Shown: positions 54,449 through 64,000, numbered from the stretch's first letter. The stretch is DNA of 64,000 nt from Pantoea eucrina (GCF_002095385.1 NZ_MIPP01000003.1:1-64000); one strand, 5' to 3'. Notes: generated by a model not told the origin, from the letters alone. Made by a program: numbers and translations.

Positions 54449-56115
54449 AAAGCGACCCACTCCTCACTGGCTGCGGGTTTCGCCGCCGGCGTAGCGCCAG
54501 CCAGCGCCGGACGACGCAGCGGAGCAGCGGAAACCGGCGGCGCATGATGAACCGGCGCGGCGGCAGAGAGGCGGAAACGCGCGACGGAGAGCTGCAGCGC
54601 TTCCGTCTGCCGCTCCAGCGCGCTCGCCGCCGCAGAGACCTGCTCAACCAGCGAGGCGTTCTGCTGCGTCACGCTGTCCATCTCCGTGACTGCGGTGCCA
54701 ACCTGCGAGATCCCTTTACTCTGCTCTTCGGAGGCCGCAGCGATCTGTTTCATAATTTCGCTGACATCCTGCACGGACGTCAGGATCTGATCCATCGTGG
54801 TGCCGGCGCTGCTTACCAGCACGGAGCCTTTGTCCACCCGCTCCACCGAGTCGGCAATCAGGCTGGCAATCTCTTTTGCGGCTCCGGCGCTGCGCTGTGC
54901 CAGATTGCGCACCTCGCTGGCCACTACGGCAAAGCCGCGCCCCTGCTCACCGGCACGCGCCGCTTCAACTGCCGCATTGAGCGCCAGGATATTGGTCTGG
55001 AAAGCGATGCTGTTGATGACGCTGGTAATTTCAGCAATTTTCTTCGAGCTGCCGGAAATGCCCTGCATCGTGGCAACCACTTCGCCTACCAGCTGACCAC
55101 CCTGCTGCGCGGTGCCGGTCGCGGTATCAGCCAGCGCGCTGGCCTGACGGGCGTTATCGGCGTTGAGTTTCACCGTCGCGGTGAGTTGCTCCATGCTGGC
55201 CGCGGTCTGTTCCAGCGCGGCCGCCTGCTCTTCGGTGCGTGAAGAGAGGTCATTGTTGCCGGCGGAGATTTCCGACGCGCCGCGGTAGATATTATCTGTC
55301 CCGCTGCGGATAGCGCTGACGGCATCGCGCAGGCTCTCCTGCATGGCGCGCAGCAGCGGTATCAGTTTGCCCACGCAGTTGCGGCCTGCATCCTCCATTG
55401 GCTGGCTGAGATCGCCCTGCGCGATCAGCGTAAAGTGCTCGCGGATCCGCGCCAGCGGCCTGACCAGCATGCTCACCAGATACCTGTCCGTAAACAGCAG
55501 GATCAGCAGACCTGCGGCCACCGCCATCACGATGATGACTTTGGTCATGCCTGTCAGCCGGTCTACCGTGACCCGTGTTGCATCCAGTTTGCTGCCCGCG
55601 GACTGATTAAAGGTTTCGGCAGTGGCGCCAAACGCGCGGCTCAGCGCCGGCGTCACGCCGGTCGCCTGCGCTTTGTACGCTTCAGGCGTGCCCTGGCGCG
55701 CCAGCGCGACCTGCGGCGCAATGCCCTCATCCAGCAGTTTCTGCCAGCTGTTGATTACGCTCTGCGCTGTTGCCGGATCCATCGGACCGGGTGCCATCGC
55801 TTTAAACTGATCCAGCTGCGCTTTCATGCTGCTGAGCGCCTGCTCAACGGGGGCAAAGGCTTCTGTGCTGATTGCCGCGCCGGCGGTACGGCTCTCCATG
55901 ACGCGCGACAGACGCGTTACTACCCGAAAATATTGATCGTTGCCTTTGCTCAGCACCGTCATCTGATTCACCAGCTGGCGATCGACCTCATTGCCTTTCC
56001 CCAGCGCATTCAGCGCATAAACGCTGAACAGACCGACGCCGCACCACAGCAGGCAAAACAGCCCGAGCAGCGCCAGTAAAACCGCGCGAATCGTAAAATT
56101 TTTAAAGATACCCAT
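54445..56115 (-). CDS. Methyl-accepting chemotaxis protein
   Basis: A 556-residue transmembrane chemoreceptor. Membrane segment 1 is at residues 8-30 ([20 protein letters not shown]) and a four-helix periplasmic sensor spans about 33-190 (Tar/Tsr type). Segment 2 is near 192-212 ([16 protein letters not shown]), followed by HAMP. The signalling tip [20 protein letters not shown] is near 370. The C-terminus EEWVAF matches the xWxxF tether for CheR and CheB. No che genes are near, so it is a stand-alone receptor; the ligand is unknown. Confidence 0.92.
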   Translation of the reverse strand: MGIFKNFTIRAVLLALLGLFCLLWCGVGLFSVYALNALGKGNEVDRQLVNQMTVLSKGNDQYFRVVTRLSRVMESRTAGAAISTEAFAPVEQALSSMKAQLDQFKAMAPGPMDPATAQSVINSWQKLLDEGIAPQVALARQGTPEAYKAQATGVTPALSRAFGATAETFNQSAGSKLDATRVTVDRLTGMTKVIIVMAVAAGLLILLFTDRYLVSMLVRPLARIREHFTLIAQGDLSQPMEDAGRNCVGKLIPLLRAMQESLRDAVSAIRSGTDNIYRGASEISAGNNDLSSRTEEQAAALEQTAASMEQLTATVKLNADNARQASALADTATGTAQQGGQLVGEVVATMQGISGSSKKIAEITSVINSIAFQTNILALNAAVEAARAGEQGRGFAVVASEVRNLAQRSAGAAKEIASLIADSVERVDKGSVLVSSAGTTMDQILTSVQDVSEIMKQIAAASEEQSKGISQVGTAVTEMDSVTQQNASLVEQVSAAASALERQTEALQLSVARFRLSAAAPVHHAPPVSAAPLRRPALAGATPAAKPAASEEWVAF

Positions 56116-56273
56116 ACCTGTTCCCCTGGATTGATACGCGTTATCGCCCGATAAAATCGGGCATATTGCGGTTATCGGCAGCAGGCAGGGAAAATGTAAC
56201 CGTTTTGTAAGCTAAATAAGCGCCAGCGCAGCGGGGGGGAACAGCGCGATCGTGCGCCGGTCTGCTACCGGCA

Positions 56274-57797
56274 TTACAGCTGCACGTGGCTGCGCATCAT
56301 CAGCCGGAACAGGCGCAAACGGCGACGCATAAAGCGCTTTTTTAAAGTGGTAACCGCACGGCCCTGTTCACCAAACGCGAGCGTGACATCCTCTCCGGTG
56401 CGCCAGACGGGCCACTCCGTTTCATTGCGACCGCGCAGGCGATAGCTGAATTCAGTGGCATCCCTGGCAAACGCCACCCAGTATGCGCTTACCTCTGCCG
56501 CCACAGTTTTGTCCGCGGCAGTATAAGGCCGGTTATCGGGCGGCGGCAGCGTCTCCAGCGCGTTAAACACATAGGGGATTTCATTACCGTGCCAGGCGCC
56601 GTGCGGGTAGAGATCGCGCGCATTTTCAGAAACATAGTTAAACCAGTAGCGCCAGACGGGCATGCCGGTACCGGACTGCGACTGCGCGATCAGCAGCGGC
56701 ATGACGGTAAACGCCATGTCGCGTGCCACCGCGCGTCCCAGCAGCGCATCATCATGAATGTCATATAACCATTTCAGCAGGCGATAGGTGAAGCGGTTCT
56801 TTTCGCGCATCTGCAGCAGCACGCCGCGCGCGTCGACACCAAAATAGTTGAGTACGCTGGCTTCATCGCTGTTGCTGCCAATCATCAGCGGCACGCGATG
56901 CTGCCGGCCGGCGATAAAGGTGTCGAGCATCGGCTTTGGCAGCACGGCATCCCCGCTGATCGCTACCGGTCCCGGTGCCAGCGGCTGCGCCAGCGACCAG
57001 AATGCATCGCCGGGCAGCGCGCGCAGCTGTTCTGCCGTTGCGTTCTCCGGCAGTCCGAAATGGGCGGCGACCTCTATTCCCTTCTGCCGCGCCTGCGGCT
57101 GCGTCAGATCGGGCAGACTGTAGCTGCTCTGGACGATGCCTTTGTGAAACAGCCCTTCTGCCAGCGGTGAACAGCAGAGAGAGAGTACGCTGCGGGCGCC
57201 AGACGATTCACCAAATAGCGTGATATTGCGACGGTTGCCGCCAAAGGCGGGAATATTGCGCTGGATCCACTGCAGTGCCGCTATCTGGTCGAGCAGCGCA
57301 AAGTTATTGACGGTTGCGCCCGCCTTATACTGCGCATCCAGCGCCGGATGTGAGAAAAAACCAAGATGGCCCAGCCGGTAGTTAAGTGTGACCACCACCA
57401 CGCCCTGGGCGGCCAGCGCTTTACCCTGATAGGGATCCAGGCTGCCGGCACCGAGGGTGAAACCACCACCGTGCAGCCAGACCATCACCGGCAGCGGTGC
57501 GCCAGGCTCAGGATCGGGGGTCCAGATATTGAGATATAAGCAATCTTCACTGAATGTGCCCGGATCGCCACCACCGATGCCGATACAGTATTCGCGATTT
57601 TGCCAGCTCGCCGCTCCCCACGCGGTCGCGTCGCGTGCGGTTTGCCAGGGGGTAACCGGCTGAGGCGGCCGCCAGCGTAGCGCGCCCGTCGGCGGCGCAG
57701 CATAAGGTATCCCTTTGAAAACATAGATGTCATCATCCATCAGGCCGCTGAGCTCGCCTTCTGCTGTCTTGATCCTCAGACGCGGTTCATTTTTCAT
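56274..57797 (-). CDS. Type B carboxylesterase
   Basis: A 507-residue alpha/beta hydrolase of the carboxylesterase/cholinesterase family. It shows VFKGIPYAAPPTGALRWRPP near 28, SEDCLYLNIWTPDP, oxyanion loop VMVWLHGGGFTLGAG near 107, nucleophile GESSGARS near 195, acidic SDEASVLNYF near 310, and a histidine in HGAWHGNEIPYVF near 400. No signal peptide, so likely cytoplasmic. The motif reads GESSG instead of the usual GESAG. Substrate unknown; relatives cleave a range of esters. A solitary gene. Confidence 0.85.
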   Translation of the reverse strand: MKNEPRLRIKTAEGELSGLMDDDIYVFKGIPYAAPPTGALRWRPPQPVTPWQTARDATAWGAASWQNREYCIGIGGGDPGTFSEDCLYLNIWTPDPEPGAPLPVMVWLHGGGFTLGAGSLDPYQGKALAAQGVVVVTLNYRLGHLGFFSHPALDAQYKAGATVNNFALLDQIAALQWIQRNIPAFGGNRRNITLFGESSGARSVLSLCCSPLAEGLFHKGIVQSSYSLPDLTQPQARQKGIEVAAHFGLPENATAEQLRALPGDAFWSLAQPLAPGPVAISGDAVLPKPMLDTFIAGRQHRVPLMIGSNSDEASVLNYFGVDARGVLLQMREKNRFTYRLLKWLYDIHDDALLGRAVARDMAFTVMPLLIAQSQSGTGMPVWRYWFNYVSENARDLYPHGAWHGNEIPYVFNALETLPPPDNRPYTAADKTVAAEVSAYWVAFARDATEFSYRLRGRNETEWPVWRTGEDVTLAFGEQGRAVTTLKKRFMRRRLRLFRLMMRSHVQL

Positions 57798-58160
57798 ATC
57801 GGGTTCCCTGATAAAGCGTGCCTCATTATTTGCAGCGACCTGATAAATGTCTATGTTCTTAAAGCATTTGCAGATTATGCCGAAACATGACCCGGATCGC
57901 TGAATGAGATCATCAAATATTTTGGCTTACTGTCGGCAGGCTGTTTAGTCTATTGTGGCGGGGCTGAATCCGGCAGGTCAGATGAGTTTCATCCTGAACG
58001 GGCGGATCTGATCGAATACCATGCTTACATCGGGGAAAAAGCGTAACCGTTCTGAACGGTGCCGCTGAGCAGAAGCGTATTTACATATGCGTCTGCCATT
58101 ATAATGATAAAAAATCGCCGGCTGCTGAAATCATCGCTGATTTCGCTGACCGGCTCTCTG
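57798..58160. other. Intergenic region with a perfect palindrome
   Basis: I find no gene in these 363 bases. The notable element is ACCGTTC and GAACGGT around a single base (58046-58060), a perfect 15-bp palindrome of operator type. An AT-rich stretch near 58100 (ATTATAATGATAAAAAATCG) could hold a promoter. Neither can be assigned to a regulator. Confidence 0.4.
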
Positions 58161-59504
58161 TTATCCCTCGTGAATTCCGCAGCGAATCAGACTGCGCTGC
58201 TGCATCTGCGCATAGAGCGCCATCTCATCCTGTACTGACGCGCCCAGCGCCGCTTCAAACGCTGCCTGACTGGCGTGACCCGCCTCGCGCGTTATTACCG
58301 CATTACCCAGATTAGACTGAAATATGCCCGCCGCGCTGACCGGCAAAAAATCTTCATACACGATAGGTTCTGCCTGCAGCCGGCCAGCCTGCAGCAGGGC
58401 TGACACGCTCTCTCCGGCGCGCGGAGGCTGCTGTTCACCGCGCTCCGTCAGACGATAGCGGAACCAGGCGAGCTGCTGCTCGCGCAGCGTCTCTTCATCA
58501 TCAGGGAAATCACGAAATACCTCACTGAGGCGCTGCTGATGCTGCGCATTATCGCTGCCGGAGCCGGCGGCAGCCAGCAGCCGGTCATACAGAGCCCGGC
58601 CGGCCGGGGTCAGCGCTGCACCACGCTGCTCTATCTCGCCGAAGCGCGCCGTGTGCGTGCCCGGCGTACCGTCACTGAAATGCACCGCCTCTTCCAGCGC
58701 TTTAAAGCTGGTCTGCCGCAGCAGGATCGGAACCTGGCGCCGCGGCGGGCCTTCAATCAGCACTTTTGGCTCGATACCGCGCGACGGCATCAGCGCCTGC
58801 ACGCGATCGATATCCAGCGTACGCGGCGTCAGATGGTTGATATGGCAGCCGCGGAAGCAGACAACGTCAGCGATCAGCCGGTGCTGCTGGCTCAGCGCAT
58901 GATAGGTTTTGCTGTCCACCGTGGTCTGCGCGTGCCAGCGAAACGTTTCCAGCGCCTCGCTGACAAACGCGGCTGCGTCTCTGGCATTGAGGCCGCCCTG
59001 CTCCTGATGACGCCGGATAAGCCTGCGGCAGCCGGGCGTAAAGATGTCACGCGCGCCGAGTATCGCCATCGCTCGGGCGTGCAGCGCCGGATCGTCAATC
59101 AGCTCAGGACGCAGCAGCGACGTGAAAACGCGAAACGGATTGCGGCGCAGCGCGGTCTCGCTCACGGGCCGGAAAGCCGTGGAGTGAACCGGTACGCCCG
59201 CCTGGGACAGGTCGTAATAGCCCACCGGCTCCATGCCCATCACGGCAAACATCTCCCGCAGCAGAGAAAGCTCGGCGGCCGTCCCGACCCGGATAGCGCC
59301 ATGGCGTTCAACGCTCAGCCGCGCCAGCTCATCCGCCGCTGCCAGCCGATCTTTCAGCGCGGGGTTCGCTTCCAGCGTGCGTTCATTAACCGCGCTGACC
59401 AGCTGCGTCAGCGCGCCATACTGCGGCACTTCCTGCTGATACATGGCCGACATGGCCTGTGAAAATAGCGTGCGGATCGCATCAGAGCTGAGAAAATTTT
59501 CCAT
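58161..59504 (-). CDS. ydcJ: YdcJ, DUF1338/VOC family metalloprotein (2-oxoadipate dioxygenase type)
   Basis: A 447-residue protein colinear with E. coli YdcJ. RHGAIRVGTAAELSLLREMF near 68, YYDLSQAGVPVHSTAFRPV near 97 and CFRGCHINHLTPRTLDID near 220 carry the expected metal-binding histidines and substrate arginines of the DUF1338 fold. Members such as HglS convert 2-oxoadipate to 2-hydroxyglutarate in D-lysine catabolism. This sub-group is related by fold, and activity on 2-oxoadipate is inferred. No lysine-degradation genes are nearby. Confidence 0.83.
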   Translation of the reverse strand: MENFLSSDAIRTLFSQAMSAMYQQEVPQYGALTQLVSAVNERTLEANPALKDRLAAADELARLSVERHGAIRVGTAAELSLLREMFAVMGMEPVGYYDLSQAGVPVHSTAFRPVSETALRRNPFRVFTSLLRPELIDDPALHARAMAILGARDIFTPGCRRLIRRHQEQGGLNARDAAAFVSEALETFRWHAQTTVDSKTYHALSQQHRLIADVVCFRGCHINHLTPRTLDIDRVQALMPSRGIEPKVLIEGPPRRQVPILLRQTSFKALEEAVHFSDGTPGTHTARFGEIEQRGAALTPAGRALYDRLLAAAGSGSDNAQHQQRLSEVFRDFPDDEETLREQQLAWFRYRLTERGEQQPPRAGESVSALLQAGRLQAEPIVYEDFLPVSAAGIFQSNLGNAVITREAGHASQAAFEAALGASVQDEMALYAQMQQRSLIRCGIHEG

Positions 59505-59592
59505 AACAGGGGTCCTGAGCCGGAACAGTGCTGTTACTCTAAATCAAGGCACGCAGCGCAGGTAAAATTTTCCCTGAAGTGTGATCGCCCTG

Positions 59593-60927
59593 TCACTCCA
59601 CGCCCGGTTTTGGATCGGCAAAGCGGTACTTGAGCACCAGCATCAGGGTTGTCAGCACGGCCGGTATCGCCAGCAGCAGGAAAATCTGGCTAAACGCCCA
59701 GCCCAGCGTCAGCAACTCTGCGCCGGCAAACGCGCTGAGAATCGCACCGATACGGCCTACGCCGTGCATCCAGCTTGAGCCGGTGGCGCGGGCGTGTGTG
59801 GGATAGAAGTGAGCGGAGAGCGCATTCATGCCGGTATTGGCGCCGTTAAAACAGAAGCCGCTGCAGAACGCGATTGCGCTCATCAATCCGACCTGCGCCG
59901 GAGAGAAGCCAAGCGCAACTATCGCAATGCCGCCGCAGAAGTAGATGGTCGCCAGCGCAAGACTGGCGTTCATGCGGTCCATCAGCCAGCCGGCAAACAG
60001 CGAGCCCAGCGTGCCGCCCGCCTGATACATGGCCGTGACAATCGCGGCCCCGGTGAGCGACATCCCCAGCGTGTTGATAAGCGACGGCAGCCAGCTGCCA
60101 ATAAGGTAGACCAGAAACAGTCCCATAAAATAGCCGCCCCAGAGCATCAGGCTGCCAAACAGATAGGATTCTGATACCACGGTAGCTATCGCGCCGCGCC
60201 GCACGTTCAGAGTTTCACTGGCGTGATAGCGGCTGCCTGGCGCCACCTCTCCTGGCAGCATACGCTCAAGGATCGCGTGTATACGCGCCGCCGGCGCGCG
60301 CTGGTGAATCAGAAAACGCACCGACTCCGGCAGGCCATACATCAGCCAGGGCAGCACCAGCAACGGCAAAATGCCGCCCATGAGTAACACCGCGTGCCAG
60401 CTGTAGCGCGGTAGCAGCCAGGATGCTGCGAATCCGCCAGCCGCTGCGCCAAAGGTGAAGCCGCAAAAGACTACGGTGATAATAAAAGATCGGCGACGTT
60501 CAGGAGCATATTCCGCCACCAGCGTGCCCACGTTGGGCATGGCGGCGCCCAGCCCCAGTCCGGTCAGAAAGCGAAACAGCATCATCTGCTCGATGTTCTG
60601 CGCCAGCGCGGTGGCCAGCGTCCAGAGCCCAAAAAAGAGCACGCTGAGCAGGATCATGATGCGGCGCCCATAGCGGTCGGCCAGCGGCCCGGCCACCATC
60701 GCCCCCAGCGCCAGACCAATCAGCGCGGCGCTGATCACCATGCCCAGCTGATGGTTTGTTACGCCCCAGCCTGCTTTTAGCGCGGGCGCAATGAACCCCA
60801 TCAGCGCGATATCCATACCGTCCAGTGCCACAATCACAAAGCAGAGCGCGATAAGCCGTTTCTGCCAGCGGCTCAGCGCATGACGGTTGATTAACTGGCG
60901 AACATCTACGGCTTCGGCGCTGGTCAC
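59593..60927 (-). CDS. Aromatic acid:H+ symporter (MFS, AAHS family)
   Basis: A 444-residue transporter with 12 membrane segments, starting at GTG 60927 after GGAG. LDGMDIALMGFIAPALKAGW near 35 is the AAHS segment 1 motif with its acidic residues. The loop PLADRYGRRIMI is near 82, and TGLGLGAAMPNVGTLVAEY follows. Relatives PcaK, BenK and MhpT import benzoates and hydroxybenzoates. The divergent gene is PcaQ-like, supporting protocatechuate or 4-hydroxybenzoate as substrate. Confidence 0.82.
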   Translation of the reverse strand: MTSAEAVDVRQLINRHALSRWQKRLIALCFVIVALDGMDIALMGFIAPALKAGWGVTNHQLGMVISAALIGLALGAMVAGPLADRYGRRIMILLSVLFFGLWTLATALAQNIEQMMLFRFLTGLGLGAAMPNVGTLVAEYAPERRRSFIITVVFCGFTFGAAAGGFAASWLLPRYSWHAVLLMGGILPLLVLPWLMYGLPESVRFLIHQRAPAARIHAILERMLPGEVAPGSRYHASETLNVRRGAIATVVSESYLFGSLMLWGGYFMGLFLVYLIGSWLPSLINTLGMSLTGAAIVTAMYQAGGTLGSLFAGWLMDRMNASLALATIYFCGGIAIVALGFSPAQVGLMSAIAFCSGFCFNGANTGMNALSAHFYPTHARATGSSWMHGVGRIGAILSAFAGAELLTLGWAFSQIFLLLAIPAVLTTLMLVLKYRFADPKPGVE

Positions 60928-61247
60928 GGTTTAACTCCTGCTGTTCAGCAAAAAGGTCATCAGTTTTGGTAAAAAAAACGGCGGATATGATAGCCCATCG
61001 TTAACCCTGCACTGCACAATTTTTTCACATGACGCCCATTTCACTCAAAAACAGAACGATTTAAGCCTCTGATAAAACATACTTTTGCAAAAACTGCTTT
61101 TCAGCCAGCCGGGACCAGGTTGCAAAAACAAGGGGTTAAGGGAGACCGTGTATGAAAAGACTTTTGTTAAATTCATTTTGCAATTAAGTTAACAGAACGC
61201 ATTTTTGCTGGTTGCTCTCGCCAGCCCTTACGGATTACGTTGACCCT
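60928..61247. promoter_or_regulatory. Divergent control region AAHS transporter / pcaQ
   Basis: A gene-free 320-base region. It contains AT-rich tracts (AAAAACTGCTTTTCAG near 61090, TTTTGTTAAATTCATTTTG near 61161) and several GTTAA half-sites, but I find no clear copy of the ATAACC-N4-GGTTAT-like PcaQ box. A LysR site is expected here and cannot be placed with confidence. Confidence 0.35.
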
Positions 61248-62168
61248 ATGGATAAAAACACGGTTTTCAGCCAGCGCATTCGCCTGCGCCATCTGCACGC
61301 TTTCGTCGCCGTTGCGCAACAGGGAACGCTGGGGCGTGCAGCAGAGACGCTCAGCCTGAGCCAGCCTGCGCTCTCCAAGACCCTGAATGAGCTTGAAGAG
61401 CTGGCAGGCGCGCGCCTGCTGGATCGCGGGCGTTCAGGCGCGCAGCTGACCACGGCGGGCGAACAGTTTCTGGTTTACGCAGTAAAAGTGCTGGACGCGC
61501 TGAATCATGCTGCGCAAAGCTTTAACGCGCCGGCACCGGGACGGCCGGTTATTATCCGGCTGGGGGCGCTGACCACGGCGGCAATGGGCATGTTACCGCA
61601 GATTCTGAACCGCTTTCATGAGCAGCAGCCAAACACCACGGTGCAGGTAGCCACGCTGCACAACAACGTGCTGCTGGCCGGGCTGCGCGCCGGTGAATTT
61701 GATGTCGGCATTGGCCGCATGGCCAGCAGTGAAATGATGGCGGGGTTAAGTTATGAGTTGCTGTTTCTGGAGTCGCTGAAGCTGGTCGTCAGGCCGGAAC
61801 ATCCGCTTTTAAGTGACAACGTCACACTGTCCCGCGCCATGCAGTGGCCGGTGGTGATCTCGCCGGAAGGCACCGCGCCGCGGCGCATCGCGCAGCATAT
61901 GCTGGATGAGCAGAGCTGCAGTTTGCCTCCGGACTGCGTTGAAACCTCCTCTACCTCCCTTGCCCGCCAGCTGGCGCTGCGCTACGACTACGTCTGGTTT
62001 GTTCCTTCTGGCGCGGTCAAGGAGGATCTTGAACACCATGCCCTGCATGCACTGCCGCTCGCCTCACCCGGTCCGGGCGAACCGGTAGGGATCATCACCC
62101 GCAGCGGCTATCCGCTCAGCCTCAGCGCTGAAGTGCTGATCGCCACGATCCGCAAGTTTCACCATTAG
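61248..62168 (+). CDS. pcaQ: PcaQ-like LysR regulator
   Basis: A 306-residue LysR regulator. The ATG at 61248 gives MDKNTVFSQRIRLRHLHAFV; an upstream TTG/ATG frame is unsupported. The helix-turn-helix is LGRAAETLSLSQPALSKTLN (residues 27-46), with the PcaQ-type ELEELAGARLLDRGRSGAQL. The effector domain follows (VIIRLGALTTAAMGMLPQIL). PcaQ activates protocatechuate catabolism in response to beta-carboxy-cis,cis-muconate. Here no pca ring-cleavage genes are adjacent; it probably regulates the divergent transporter and pca genes elsewhere. Confidence 0.8.
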   Translation: MDKNTVFSQRIRLRHLHAFVAVAQQGTLGRAAETLSLSQPALSKTLNELEELAGARLLDRGRSGAQLTTAGEQFLVYAVKVLDALNHAAQSFNAPAPGRPVIIRLGALTTAAMGMLPQILNRFHEQQPNTTVQVATLHNNVLLAGLRAGEFDVGIGRMASSEMMAGLSYELLFLESLKLVVRPEHPLLSDNVTLSRAMQWPVVISPEGTAPRRIAQHMLDEQSCSLPPDCVETSSTSLARQLALRYDYVWFVPSGAVKEDLEHHALHALPLASPGPGEPVGIITRSGYPLSLSAEVLIATIRKFHH

Positions 62169-62728
62169 CGGCTGCGCTTTGCATGCCGCTCGCGGTTGTC
62201 GAGCCGCGCCTGCTCAGTTTTACGCAAACTCACATAAAGCGCGCCCGCACCGCCGTGCTGCGGCTGTGCGGTACAGAAGCTTTGCACCTGATCAAACTGC
62301 TGCAGCCAGCGCGCCAGATAGCTGCGCACAATGTTGGCATGCGACTCGTCATCACGTCCTTTGCCGTGAATAATCAGCAAATTACGCAGCCCCTGTCGGC
62401 GCGCTTCCTGCATAAAACTGAACAGCGACTGGCGGCAGGTCTCCACCGGCTGACGCAGCAGATTCAGGCTCGCCTCCAGCGGATATTTGCCCAGCCGCAC
62501 TTTATCCACGACGCCCTGCTGAATGCCTTCTGCCCGGTACTCCAGCGGTGATGTGAGCGGGACAATCTCCAGAAAACCGCGCGTAAGAAAGTTCTCTTCG
62601 CTCTCCGGCGGCACAGTCCGTGGCGCTTTAGTGGAGGGCGCACGCAGCCACTGCGTATTAGCACAATCTTTCAGGGGCGTGACATCCCCCATGGCATCGC
62701 GGAACAGGTCTTCATCATCAAGGTTCAT
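62165..62728 (-). CDS. smrA: SmrA, Smr-domain DNA endonuclease
   Basis: A 187-residue protein. The ATG at 62728 yields MNLDDEDLFRDAMGDVTPLK, matching E. coli SmrA (187 residues); the longer upstream frame is discarded. The Smr domain spans about 90-175 with LLIIHGKGRDDESHANIVRS near 117 and QHGGAGALYVSLRKT near 158. Smr proteins cleave or nick nucleic acids. It ends four bases inside the convergent pcaQ and is divergent from fnr, as in related enterobacteria. Confidence 0.9.
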   Translation of the reverse strand: MNLDDEDLFRDAMGDVTPLKDCANTQWLRAPSTKAPRTVPPESEENFLTRGFLEIVPLTSPLEYRAEGIQQGVVDKVRLGKYPLEASLNLLRQPVETCRQSLFSFMQEARRQGLRNLLIIHGKGRDDESHANIVRSYLARWLQQFDQVQSFCTAQPQHGGAGALYVSLRKTEQARLDNRERHAKRSR

Positions 62729-62945
62729 CATGTTTCCCCATACCCGTTTAAGCATATGCGCACGGCATACTGATAAAACTGAAGAATAGCAAAGGTTGCC
62801 GTACGGGGTAAAAGGTCTGCACCGCAGAGGCCGGATGCTGTTACGCCGCGCGGGTGAGATCAATCGGGCGAATACCCATTAATTGTAAGGTTTTTGTGCC
62901 AGATCCAGCCTGCATGCATTCACAGCAGGAAGAAAAATGGTAAAA

Positions 62946-62959
62946 TTGACGGCAGTCAA
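62946..62959. promoter_or_regulatory. FNR box upstream of fnr
   Basis: TTGACGGCAGTCAA, extended as the perfect palindrome ATTGACGGCAGTCAAT (62945-62960), fits the FNR consensus TTGAT-N4-ATCAA with symmetric T-to-C and A-to-G changes. It ends 20 bases before the fnr start codon, where E. coli fnr has its autoregulatory site, so negative autoregulation is likely conserved. Confidence 0.75.
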
Positions 62960-62979
62960 TAATCATCGAGCGTACAGAT

Positions 62980-63732
62980 ATGATCCAGGAAAAACGCAGC
63001 ATTCGACGTATTCAGTCTGGCGGATGTGCGATCCACTGTCAGGATTGCAGTATCAGCCAGTTGTGTATTCCTTTCACACTGAATGAGCATGAGCTTGATC
63101 AGCTGGACAACATCATCGAACGTAAAAAGCCGATTCAGAAAGGCCAGACATTATTCAAGGCGGGTGACGAACTGAAGTCGCTGTATGCCATTCGCTCCGG
63201 CACAATCAAGAGTTATACCATTACCGAACAGGGCGACGAGCAGATCACCGGCTTTCATCTGGCAGGCGACCTGGTCGGGTTTGATGCCATCGTTAACGCT
63301 AAGCACCCGGGCTTCGCACAGGCGCTGGAGACGGCCATGGTCTGCGAAATCCCTTTTGAGACGCTGGACGATCTGTCAGGCAAAATGCCCGCACTGCGTC
63401 AGCAGATGATGCGTCTGATGAGCGGAGAGATTAAAGGCGATCAGGATATGATTATGCTGCTCTCCAGAAAAAATGCTGAAGAGCGGCTGGCCGCCTTTAT
63501 CTGGAATCTCTCGCGGCGCTTTGGCCAGCGCGGTTTTTCGCAGCGCGAGTTCCGGCTGACCATGACGCGCGGCGATATCGGCAATTATCTGGGACTGACG
63601 GTTGAAACCATCAGCCGCCTGCTGGGGCGTTTTCAGAAAAGCGGCATGCTGGCTGTTAAAGGCAAATATATCACTATTGAAGATCACGCCCTGCTCTCTG
63701 AGCTGGCGGGTCAGGCGGAACAACCCGCCTGA
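62980..63732 (+). CDS. fnr: Fumarate and nitrate reduction regulator FNR
   Basis: A 250-residue CRP-family oxygen-sensing regulator, the same length as E. coli FNR. The [4Fe-4S] ligands are Cys20, Cys23 and Cys29 in [14 protein letters not shown] plus Cys122 in [10 protein letters not shown]; Cys16 is also present. The dimer helix ([20 protein letters not shown]) precedes the DNA-binding [14 protein letters not shown] near 209. It switches anaerobic respiration genes on. The start ATG at 62980 is conserved in position. Confidence 0.96.
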   Translation: MIQEKRSIRRIQSGGCAIHCQDCSISQLCIPFTLNEHELDQLDNIIERKKPIQKGQTLFKAGDELKSLYAIRSGTIKSYTITEQGDEQITGFHLAGDLVGFDAIVNAKHPGFAQALETAMVCEIPFETLDDLSGKMPALRQQMMRLMSGEIKGDQDMIMLLSRKNAEERLAAFIWNLSRRFGQRGFSQREFRLTMTRGDIGNYLGLTVETISRLLGRFQKSGMLAVKGKYITIEDHALLSELAGQAEQPA

Positions 63733-63850
63733 GGCGTTGCCGGGTCAGTAATTGTTATTTTATTGATCCGGCTACACCTTTTCCGCTTCTGCACGCCCGG
63801 AACTTAGGCTATCTTTATTCCATATGGCCTGGGTCTAAGGAGAGTGCGCT

Positions 63851-64000
63851 ATGTCCCGTTACCAACATGTTCTGGTCGCGATCGATCCTCAGCAGGACGA
63901 TCAGCCGGCGCTGCGTCGCGCGGTTTATCTGAATCAACGCATCGGCGGAAAAATTAAAGCGTTTCTGCCTATCTATGATTTCTCCTATGAAATGACCACC
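63851..64000 (+). CDS. uspE: Universal stress protein UspE, N-terminal part
   Basis: The first 50 codons run off the right edge. The start ATG at 63851 follows [28 protein letters not shown] and [20 protein letters not shown] match E. coli UspE, a tandem-domain universal stress protein. Position after fnr is conserved in enterobacteria. Confidence 0.92.
   Translation, partial: MSRYQHVLVAIDPQQDDQPALRRAVYLNQRIGGKIKAFLPIYDFSYEMTT

Overview
The window is a high-GC enterobacterial chromosome segment. Gene content and order point to the Erwiniaceae (Pantoea, Mixta or Erwinia type). Several blocks follow the E. coli order: ydfG, ynfA, ynfB, ynfD; bioD2(ynfK), mlc, ynfL, ynfM; smrA, fnr, uspE. They are separated by accessory metabolic genes that E. 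coli K-12 lacks. I see no tRNA, rRNA, CRISPR array, phage or insertion sequence.

Layout. 1-5147: 5' end of lhr, a PEBP-like secreted protein, a block of fused gene remnants (esterase, sensor kinase, family 2 glycosidase), a frameshifted conserved gene, a small orphan ORF and a 63-bp tandem repeat array of palindromes. 5148-6221: membrane acyltransferase. 6341-17086: a complete-looking erythritol locus, made of a leftward ABC-importer operon (DUF2291, ATPase, permease, binding protein, DeoR regulator) and a divergent eryABCD operon. 17126-20958: yciT, ybiU, a frameshifted acetyltransferase and a class C beta-lactamase. 21140-25256: a second sugar-alcohol-type operon (GlpD-like dehydrogenase, COG1830 aldolase, FGGY kinase) that I cannot match to a described pathway. 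25260-30368: an 8-cysteine secreted peptide, hpxO, dcp and guaD. 30683-37927: ydfG, ynfABD, a drug-type MFS pump and an OsmU-type osmoprotectant importer. 37998-44767: biotin, Mlc, ynfLM, sotB and yoaK. 44807-54448: peptide and amino-acid scavenging genes (MHS transporter plus M20 peptidase, an orphan DppA-like protein, pepT, an orphan amino-acid-binding protein plus aminotransferase, two LysR regulators). 54445-62168: chemoreceptor, carboxylesterase, ydcJ, aromatic-acid transporter and pcaQ. 62165-64000: smrA, fnr and the start of uspE.

How the genes work together. The ery block should import erythritol, phosphorylate it, oxidise it to a tetrulose phosphate and epimerise that. The two last isomerases known from Brucella are not in the window. 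The second operon would turn a polyol into a ketose 1-phosphate and cleave it to DHAP plus an aldehyde. hpxO and guaD are purine catabolism genes, with a possible PurR site near guaD.

Quality warning. Five genes (positions 3633, 19400, 32656, 36792 and 40161) each need one added base to become full length. They look more like uniform -1 assembly errors than five decayed genes, so they should be resequenced before being called pseudogenes.
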